DNA of 64,000 bases. Origin: Neoceratodus forsteri (Eukaryota > Chordata > Ceratodontiformes > Ceratodontidae). Positions 55,480 to 64,000 of the stretch are shown here, one piece after another; the first letter of the stretch is position 1, and the number at the start of each line of letters is the position of its first letter. Location: NCBI GenBank assembly GCA_016271365.2, contig CM057453.1:1091691001-1091755000 (forward strand). The letters run 5' to 3'. The notes beneath the pieces are model-generated. The model ran no database searches, was not told the DNA's origin, and saw only the letters and a program-made list of their open reading frames with translations. A program made the position numbers and the translations under genes.

Positions 55480-57478
55480 TTCAGTTCACTATCCACACTT
55501 GGGCAGTCTCCCACTGGGCATGCTCAGTCACTTTAACAGTCTTCAAGCTTGGCTGCTTTTATCACCCAACAGTGTGGTCTTCCGGTTCCACCCTCTTGCA
55601 CTCAGGTCTTTCCCTCCACTGAAAGGAACAGTTCCCTCCCCATTACAGCTCCTGGTAGTGGATTTGGATTCTGCTAGTTTTCAGGCTTTGCAGCATTTGT
55701 TTCAAGTTTTGCTTCAGTTTTTGACCCAGTTCTCTACCCTCGCTGTTGGCTTTCTGTGATTTGCTACAAAATGGAAGAAGCTGGTATTCGATAGGTGCAT
55801 TTTGTACAGTTACCCGATATACTCATTTACATAACACCTTCCTATATTGTTTGCTCTGGACCACAACATGGCACAGTGCATCAGGGGTGTCTGGTATGCA
55901 CCCATCGGCTCTCAAGGAGTGCTGGCTGTGAGTGATCCGGAGCAGACCAACCAAAGTGCATGTGCTATTCACAGCTATGAATTTGGTGACAGTTACAGGC
56001 CCAAAATGGGGAAGGGCTGTCAAGAATGTTCCAGTACTGGGCCTTCTTTCGGTGGCAGGAAGGAGTTTGTGCTGGATCTACCAACCCACGTAAAGGTGAA
56101 GGACTCAAAAACTTCCTTCTGTCTTTCTGCAACTTCAAAGTTTAACATTGTGTCTTGTTGATGAAAACACAAATTGTGGGATCGAGGAACCAGTCATGCT
56201 CTGTTCTGAAAAAGGATTCACATGGTCTGTTGTCCTCAAGGGAGGTTGTGCTGCCCGTAGTGTTTCTGTGGGGGCAGCCAACTAAGTCAATGCCAGTTGA
56301 TGTGGTGGTCAACCCAAAAGAGGAGATAAGTCTGTTGAGGTATATTCCTCTGTCTCTCTTGGACCTCCGTGGTGACCTTTACACAACCCAGGCAGGGTGA
56401 ATCGGGCTCGAGAGATCTCCCAGTTAGGCCCCTACCAGTTTAGCTGCCACTAATTGTCCCTGCCCCAGTACTGCCTCTTGTTCATCCCTGCATCACTCAA
56501 TTGGGGATTCTCACTCTCTCTCTACATCATTACCTGTGGTTGACATCAAGTTTTTCTCTTCATTGTCAGTCTTCCTCCACCAACATCAAGCCCATCACAG
56601 ATTAGAGACCAGTCTGGTAGCAGTGTGCTTATGACATTTGCCCAGTGTTTAGGTTAACTACTGCTGAAATAGACCTGCCTTGGCCTTGAGTGCTTCTTCA
56701 GGTTACAGCTCGGTCATGTGTCCCATGGCTCCCCATTTGACATTTGCCAACCATGATACAGTCTCTTGGGGGTTCCCAGGATTGACAGCTGGCAGGGTGC
56801 ACCAATCAATGACTCTTAAGCCTGAATCACGGGCTTTCTTATCTCCTGACAGTGGTGGTTGCCCTGTAAGAGGGTCAAAACACCCTCTTGTCAGTCAATA
56901 TTCCTCAGTCCCAACTCTGATTCAAATATTTGTCCATCCCATTGACTCTGTGCCAGGTGCCCCCCGAGAACCAATCCTCCACAGTTGTCCATTGCTCTGG
57001 ACACTTCATTGGAGAGGTCCAGAAGAAGGAGACTTACCCACTGACTGACATTTCTCTACAAGGATTCCTGTTTGGGGGATAGTGTTCCATTATTGACCCT
57101 GCCATCCTAGGCCTGGTGCTAGTTAGCAGCCAGGCCATGTCACATCACATCATATGGACCGCAGGTATGCAGTCCCCATAGTGGATTTTTTGGAACATTT
57201 ACCACTGGAGGGGTTGGTGGCAGCTGTGGTATTCCGCAAGTTGAAGGTGCAGGGTGAGTCCGACAAGCTACTGGAAAAGAAGTCCAAGACATGGGACTGC
57301 CTTGGCCAAATGGTCTATGCAGCTGCATAGAAGGCACAAAGTTCTCATGCAGTGGCCTGGCCCTATGGATATAAGGAGTATTCACAGTGTGCTGGTAACA
57401 CTTATTTGATGAAACCTCACTATTTAGTGGTGAAGCGCTGGGTTGCCACCAGCTGATCGCCTCAGTGTTTTTTGTCAT
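55480..57478 (+). mobile_element. Degenerate DIRS-like fragment D (second copy)
   Basis: Counterpart of 13,750-15,748, with the same DIRS-like left end and the Gag-like frame near 57,170-57,330. Confidence 0.42.
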
Positions 57479-59370
57479 GCTACATTGCAGTCCATAATTT
57501 TGTACAGTAAGACCTGTGTCTTCATCGAGGATATCTCTTGCATCAGGCCACACCTATGGACTACAGCCGCCAGGCACTAGGACCACATGGAAACTTTTTC
57601 ACTAGTAGTCTACTGGGGCCGCCGCCACAACGTCAGCTGATGACATCCTTCCCATATAAGCATGGGCGGCCCCGAACCCTCCTGCGTTTTTTTCCTGCTG
57701 TCGACCATCACACATCTAAGTCCACGGAGACATCACCGCTTCAGATGACCGCCATATCTTCTATTTCTGTCTTAATTTTCATTTCTATTCCTAGTTCATT
57801 AATCACTTTATTTTTTAAAGTGATTTTTGGATTAGTTTATGCTGACTGACCCAGAGAACTGATCAGATAATGCGGGTGTTGTAAGAAGATCTACAATAAA
57901 GACGACAATGACACCTGCGTCCACTGTATCAGGTGGACCATGATGTTAAGGCCTGCGAGGTCTGCTGCAGATTCAACCAGGCTACCCGGTGGTGCCGTTA
58001 GAAGGCCTTAGAGGCCTTCCTCCTGGAACAAAAGGTCACCAGAATGGAGAAAGCGCTCCAGGCAAGAATCTCCTCCGCATTGCTGGCTCTGTCCATGGGC
58101 TCCCACTTCTCCGAGGCCCAGGACAAATTGGCTGGTAAACATGAGCACTGGGAGAGGGACAGGAGTAAGGAGAAATCCTCCCTGGCAAGGTGTTGGTCGC
58201 CCTTTTGAGCTCCAGCCACTGCTGGGTCAGTGGCCACCTCGGTGGTGACCCCCACTGCCACCCACACCCTCTCTTCCACAGCATCAGCCCTGGCAGTGCT
58301 TCCTGACGGTCCTTCTTTGGCCGGCGATGGCTCATCGACATTTGGCCTACTGACACCCCTGCCGATGTTCCAACCCCTGCCCGGTTCAGACCCCTTCTTG
58401 CTCAGGGGCAACAGACAGGGAGTTCCGACAGACCTGCTTCAGCTGGCACTAGACTGTCGATGTCTGGATCTCTGCCGCCCCTGTCATCACCTTTGGCCAT
58501 TTCGTCAAAACCGGGGATTCAGCCTCCCATGTAGACACTGGGGCCCTAGCCCTTCTCGTCAACACTTCAGGCAGTACTGCTGTCACTTGAATTCAGCCCC
58601 ACCCCCACCCCATCAGTGCTGCATGGTGCTCCGGCAATGCCTATCACCACTGACATCCAGGCAGTGCTCTCCTCCTCTTGGTAGTTCATGCACTGCCTTG
58701 CTTCTCCTCTGGGTCCGTCAGTGCTTGGGTCTGCTAGGCCAGCTTCGCTTTTCAGCACCTTCCGCATCAAACGTGCCCTGCTTTCGCTCTCAGTTGGCCG
58801 GCCGTATTGGCCCTATTCAGAGCCAGTTGATGAGGATAAGTACCATGCTGATCTCCTCCCACATGAGGAGGAAGAGGGGCTAGTAGTCCTCCAGGTCTAC
58901 CTCCTCTGTTTCCTCAGAAGGCGAGGACTCCACCAAATATACCCTGAGGTCCCCCTGATAACCTCTCCATCTCCGTGATGAAGCAGCTACAAACAGCTAT
59001 GGGATTGGATGCTGAGGAGCATGATACTACCAGGGAAATCTGGCCAATAGTTGGAATTGCCAGATTCTCCTCCTCTGATTATTCCTCCTCTGCTGACTGC
59101 ATTAGAGGATGCCACCATGGCTGCCTGGTACAGGCCAGATATGATCCTTGCTATGCCCAGAAAGGCAAACAGATTGTACCAGACCTCCTTAGGGAACCCT
59201 TTTTTTTTTTTTGCAGGGCAACCACAGGCAGAGTCAGTGGTGATAAAAGCTGCCCATGATGGGTCCTAGAGACCTCCGCCATCTTCCCCCAGATAAGGAG
59301 TCCAAAAAGCTGGATCTTATGGACAAGAGTGCCTATGCCTCTGCCTCTGCCATGCTGGCCCTCAGAATTA
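57479..59370 (+). mobile_element. DIRS-C left part (second copy)
   Basis: Counterpart of 15,749-17,629: left terminal repeat with the TATA-like box (about 57,655) and broken gag. The gag block from MKQLQTAMGLDAEEHDT (58,978) to DKESKKLDLMDKSAYAS (about 59,295) is shifted at different places from the first copy. Confidence 0.73.
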
Positions 59371-62300
59371 TTAGATCATCTTTGGGGGTTTCTCGGTCAT
59401 CAGGTCACACTGTAGGAACTTCACCGTTGTTGAAGCAGGATCCACGTAGATTTTCTAGCAGTACAACTGGGACTGCCCACACTGAAGTCACCTGCTGACA
59501 TCATCAACCCTATAAAGGCGCGAGTGGCCCCGCTCCCTCCTCAGTTCTTTCCCACCACTGACTCCTCTCGCATGGGTCTCTGCGGAAGCTGCATTGCAGT
59601 TCGCGCCATTTTTGCCTGCACTTTTCTATAGTTTTTATTTTTGGAATCTTCTTTTTTTTCTTCTTCTAAAGTGATTTTTTTTGCCTTGTTAATGTCGAGA
59701 GTGACTCCTTCGACTTCTCTCTTCCGTTGCTGCCGCTGCAGAAAGAAGATTGCTTCTTCAGATCACCATAACCTCCGTCTGCTGTCTTGCGCCTGACCAT
59801 GAAGTTTCAGACTGTGATCTCTTCTAAAAATTCAACCTTACAACCCAAATGTGTAAAAAGAAAAAAAACACTTAGAAGAAATTATTTATGGGACAGCAGG
59901 TAGCCAGTTCTGGGCAGGGGTCATCCGGGGTCCCACCTTCCCAATTGCCAGTGGGTGCATCGAGCTCGAAGGCCTTATACAGGTCCTCGTGGAAGAGTCA
60001 CAAAAAAGTCCACAACCGGGTCCGCTCCCCCAGGTGGCACTCCCATTCCCCGATGGGTTCTTCCTCTTTTCCAGGGGCACTCTGTCTGTTGTGGTTGCAC
60101 TGACATCCTTTGCTGCCCAGGCCTCTGCTCCTACCAGGCTCATACCAGCAGCACCTCTTCCTGCTTTTCAGAGAGGTCAGCCTTCGACCCTCTGGTCTTC
60201 TACTCTGGCCTCTCTGTCAAGGCCTGGTGCTTCTTCAGGTCCTCAGACGCCGGGGCCATCTGGCTCTGAAGACCTGATGGATGGTTCATCGCACACTGTC
60301 CCGACGACCCTTCTGCCTTCGCGGTCTTCGCCTGCCATCGACCTCTGATAATGACCAGCTAGGCACACAGACAGGAGTCCCCAGTGCCACCGGGTGCTCT
60401 GTCAACATAGACGCTGGTTTAGCCCTATCAATCTGCACTCTTCAGGGTGTCATCTGTCCCTCGTTCCTCAGACCCTGACCTAAGGAGGGTCGACGTCAAG
60501 TATCACCCTGAAGAGGAGGGGGGGGGCCTCTCTTTCTTCAGACAGTTCTGCAGCATCATCAGTGAGTGAAGACTCACCAAACAAACACACAGGTCCCTCC
60601 TGAAGGCTTTACCTTCTTTAACATTATGAAACAGCTGTCTTCTGCTGTGGGCTTACGCCCGAGAAGAGGATGCCACCAGAAGAGACCTGGTGGACTTTTG
60701 GAGATCCAGAATCTCCTCCAAAGGTCATTCCTCCCATTTTGCTAGCTCTGAGGGGAATGCCACCACTGCGGCATGACACCATCCTGACATGGTTCCTGCC
60801 ATGCCTAGGAGGGCAGATAAGCTTTATCTTGTCCCCCAGGGTCTCCCCTATTATGCTGCCCAACCTGAGATTTGTTCAAGTGGTCTCATGGCGGTGCATG
60901 ACAGATCCCAGGTGCCTAAACACCTTAGCTCCTTTCCCGACAGGAATCCAGAAGGATAAACCTTTTTGTTAAGAGGGTTTATGCCCACTCTACTTTGGGA
61001 CTCTTGATTGCAAACTACTTATCCCATATGATCAAGTACTAAAACACCATATGGAAGAAGGCAGGGTGGCTTCTAAGGCTCTCCTCAAGGGTTCTCAGAA
61101 GCAGGAGGTCCTAAAGTCCCTTCAGGCTCACCGAGGCTATTAGCAAACACCTCCTCAGGGCCTTGTATGATATGTCTAATGCAGGTGCCAGGGCTGCTGC
61201 CGCAGGTATTGGCCTCTGTAGGCACGCCTGGCTGAGGGTCTTTGGTTTTGTGGCTAATGTCCAGCAAAAGGTGCTTAATGCTCCCTTTATTTATTTTTTT
61301 GAACTCTTTTTCATTTCTGTCACCAGTGACTTGAACATCTCTCCAGCATGGTCTCACTCGGCTTGTTGCCTCTACCGCCTGCCGTGCCCTTCCCGCAGCC
61401 GAGGAATCAGGTGCTGCGTCCCCCCCTCCCGCGGCCCCAAATGGGAGAGGCAGGACCTCGGAGAGTCAAGTCGGGATCCAGACCAGCACTGGGCGTGTGG
61501 GCTCAGACACTCGAGCCCTGCCATCTCCTCCCAAGTCACCGGGAGTTTTCCACCTTGAAGTTGCCCCCGTGGAGCGCGGTCGTGCAGTGATGCTCTCACA
61601 GGCACGCTGCTAGTGTCTGTCATACTCCATCCTCTTAATTGCGCCAGCTCCCGTGGAAGCCCGGTCTCCATTGGGGGGGGGGCGTGACAGAAAGCCAAGT
61701 GAAGCCTGCAGCCCTCACTGGGAGAGGAGAGCCGTCCTCCGGACGCTCAGTCCTCTCCCTCCCCAGCTGACCCCCGACAACCTGAGTCTGTTCCCGAACC
61801 TGGGTAGTCTCAACCCTCAGCGCCACCTGACTGGCCTAATGCCCCCTTTAATGGCGCAAAGCTTTAAGGACCAGATGTCCAGGATATAATCAATGACTTG
61901 CTGTACCATACCCAGCCTAGGAGCAGACAGCGACTGCCCTTTTGTAAGGTGTCCCACAAGTCCAGTGTGGGCTTCAGATTCCAGGATAAAAGGAAGGCCA
62001 GTTCTGCCTTACTACCTCCTCCGCGGGTCCTGCCACGAAACAGCCCAGAGGCAAGATCAGCCCCCGCGGCCAGATCTGCCTCTTCCTGACTTCTTGCCAG
62101 GCCCCCCCCTCTTCGGTCCTCGACCAAGAGGTGGTGGCCAGAGGCTGGTTCTCCCTCCAGCTCAGCCAAGGAAAAACCATAACTTCAGATGTTTGGATCT
62201 TCAGACCATAGAAAAGGGTCACACGCAGGAGTTTTTGGAACAACACCCAGAGACCTCTCCTTTACATTCCACCTACCCTCCAGACCCCACAGTGGTCCTT

Positions 62301-64000
62301 TGGGAGGAGGTACTCTCCCTTCTGTGGAAAAGGTCGATCGGGCCAGTGCCTGGGTGGCAGAAGAACACAAGGTTTTAGTCCAGGTTTGTCCTGGTCCCTA
62401 AAAGAACCAGAGATCTGGGGCCTATCACAAAGACACAGCCTCTACATTCAATACAAAAAGTTTTGCATGGTCACTCTGTCAGGTCTGTTGCCCCTGCTCA
62501 AACAGGGCAACTGGCTGTGCTCTCTGGATTTGCAGGATGCTTACCTGCATATTTCGGTGTGCCTGCCGCACAGGCAGTTGCTTCAGTTTCTATCTCAGGG
62601 CGAACATTACCGATTCAGAGTCTTGCCCTTTGGCTTATCCTCTGCACTGTAGGTTTTTACAAAATGCTTAGCAATGGTTGCTGCTGCCCTTTGGCGAGTA
62701 GGCTTGTGCATCATCCCCTACATTAACAACTGGCTTCTCAAAGTCCCATCCAGGGATCAGCTTCTCTGAACTCCGAAGAGACCCTCCAGTTGTTCACTCC
62801 CTGGGCATCACTGTCAAGCTTACCCCGTCCGTTCTGATCCCATCCCAGAGGTTACAGTACATAGGGGCAGTCCTGGACTCTGCATAGGGCAAAGCCTTCC
62901 TGCCACCAGACAGTGGAGTGCCTTACATCACCGGCTCAGAAGGTGGCTCAGAGCAGTTATGTCTCTGCGAGAGTTTACTTGTGGCTCTTGGGCCTGATGG
63001 CTACAGCCATTGCCACTTTCCCTATGGCCAGGCTGCACATGCGGGATACTTAAGTGGACCCACCAGGTGCAGTGGGACCAACACACAGACAAACTGGAAC
63101 AGCTAGTACTGGTATCCTCACTGGTCTGCAAGGTCCTCCAGTGGTGGATGGAACCCTGAAATCTCTTAAAAGGGGTCCTTTTTCTGATCTCATCTTCCCA
63201 GCATATTCTCCTACAGATGCTTCCAGCTTGGGCTGTGGGTGCATCAAGGTCCTTTCCAGAAGCTTGAGTACCTGGTCCCAGATCGAGACATCCTCCATAT
63301 AAACATCCTCGAGATGAGGGTAGTTCTGTATGCCATGCAGGCCTTCCAGAACCACCTCTCTCCAGGCCAGTTAGTTGTTGATTCAGTCAGACAATCTCAG
63401 TGTAACTGTTCTGTGGTGATTTGCATATAAAGCCCTTGATGCTTTGCATCGTGAGGGCATGTGTGATTTTGTATTTCTTTGAAACTTGGCTTCCTGGCCA
63501 AATGCCCTTTGGGGTAACCATTGCCTCAGTGCTTGTGTACAGAGGTTGTCTTTTAAATTGTTTTTTGTTTTAATTGAGTTCACCACAACATAACCCAGAT
63601 AGACCATCTTAGGGTAGCTGGTTCATTCCACTGGGGTGTCAAACAGACGAGGCATACTGTTGAGTCCTGGTAGGATGAAACACGTGTCTGTCTCCTGTTG
63701 GCACGCTTTGCAAGCTGCGTGAGGGGCCTTTCGACACCATGCATTTCTGCTTAAAGTTGAACCAGCATAATATTCTGTGGTGATTTGCAGATGCAGCCCT
63801 TGATGCTTTCGTTGTGGGGCATGTGCGATTCTATATTTCTTTGAAACAGCTTCCGGGCCAAATGCCCTTTGAGGTAACCATTGCCTCAGAGCTTGTGCAC
63901 AGAGGTTCTTTGTCTTTTAACCTCAGTGTAGTCTACTATATCAATAAATGGAGGGACGTATTTGTACCCTCTTTGCAGGGAAGCAGTGAGGGTCTGGTAC
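59371..64000 (+). mobile_element. DIRS-B, 5' section (second copy, cut by window end)
   Basis: Counterpart of 17,630-22,219. It contains the left terminal repeat with CCTATAAAGGCGCGAG (about 59,508-59,525), gag, RT (SLDLQDAYLHISVCLPHRQL open near 62,523; active site again YINN near 62,722) and RNase H. RNase H is split by the same composite insertion (63,405-63,921, direct repeats CTCAGTGTA at 63,396-63,404 and 63,922-63,930). Confidence 0.83.
63405..63921. mobile_element. ~520-bp composite insertion (second copy)
   Basis: Counterpart of 21,620-22,140 with the same target duplication and the same head-to-tail partial dimer. Small indels only. Confidence 0.7.

Larger units (their letters stand above)
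41751..64000 (+). repeat. Second copy of the >22-kb direct duplication
   Basis: Matches 1-22,219 along its whole length. The homology starts at the last base of the foldback-2 terminal repeat and runs to the end of the window. See the first copy for the nature of the differences. Confidence 0.95.

Noticed and set aside
41751..64000. Second RAD23 paralogue instead of a duplicate
   Set aside because: Introns and all transposon insertions match the first copy nearly base for base, so it is the same locus or a very recent copy.

Overview
The window looks like vertebrate nuclear DNA: large introns of a conserved host gene crowded with retrotransposons. The host gene is RAD23B (nucleotide-excision-repair and proteasome-shuttle factor), on the + strand. 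Two neighbouring coding exons can be recognised: a short one ending in the residues just before the first UBA domain, and the next one carrying the whole UBA1 domain. Splice sites and codon phase agree between them. The mobile elements are DIRS-type tyrosine-recombinase retrotransposons of at least three subfamilies, a CR1-like LINE, a 5'-truncated L1, a MIR-like CORE-SINE, two unclassified short retroposons and two large foldback elements. Abundant DIRS plus L1 plus CR1-like LINEs suggests a non-mammalian tetrapod. I lean to an amphibian (possibly a caecilian), but the species cannot be fixed from the sequence alone.

Layout. Positions 1-22,219 and 41,751-64,000 are two near-identical direct copies of one segment (offset about 41.75 kb). 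Each copy holds, in order: RAD23B short exon; intron; 3' part of a CR1-like LINE (- strand) split by a DIRS element (A1); the rest of the LINE with a 157-bp insertion; foldback element 1; RAD23B UBA1 exon; a DIRS-like fragment (D); the left part of DIRS-C; and DIRS-B. The sequence between the copies (22,220-41,750) completes the nest: DIRS-B is interrupted in its recombinase gene by a complete DIRS (A2), then come DIRS-A3, a truncated L1, the right terminal repeat of DIRS-C, and foldback element 2 with a perfect 42-bp palindrome at its centre.

The two copies differ mostly by one- or few-base insertions and deletions, many in homopolymer runs, with few substitutions. This pattern is typical of long-read consensus error and of unmerged haplotypes, so the exon order 4-5-4-5 may be an assembly product and not a real tandem duplication. 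The UBA1 exon is intact in the second copy and broken by indels in the first. Several transposon ORFs are longer in the first copy, so neither copy is uniformly better.

No intact, clearly autonomous element was seen. DIRS-A1 and B have altered reverse-transcriptase active sites, DIRS-A2 has lost a catalytic arginine in its recombinase, and all are frameshifted. The most informative structures are the DIRS termini with their internal complementary regions, the order of nested insertions, and the two foldback elements built from a shared short repeat. I see no CRISPR array, rRNA, functional tRNA gene, bacterial-type operon or retroviral provirus.
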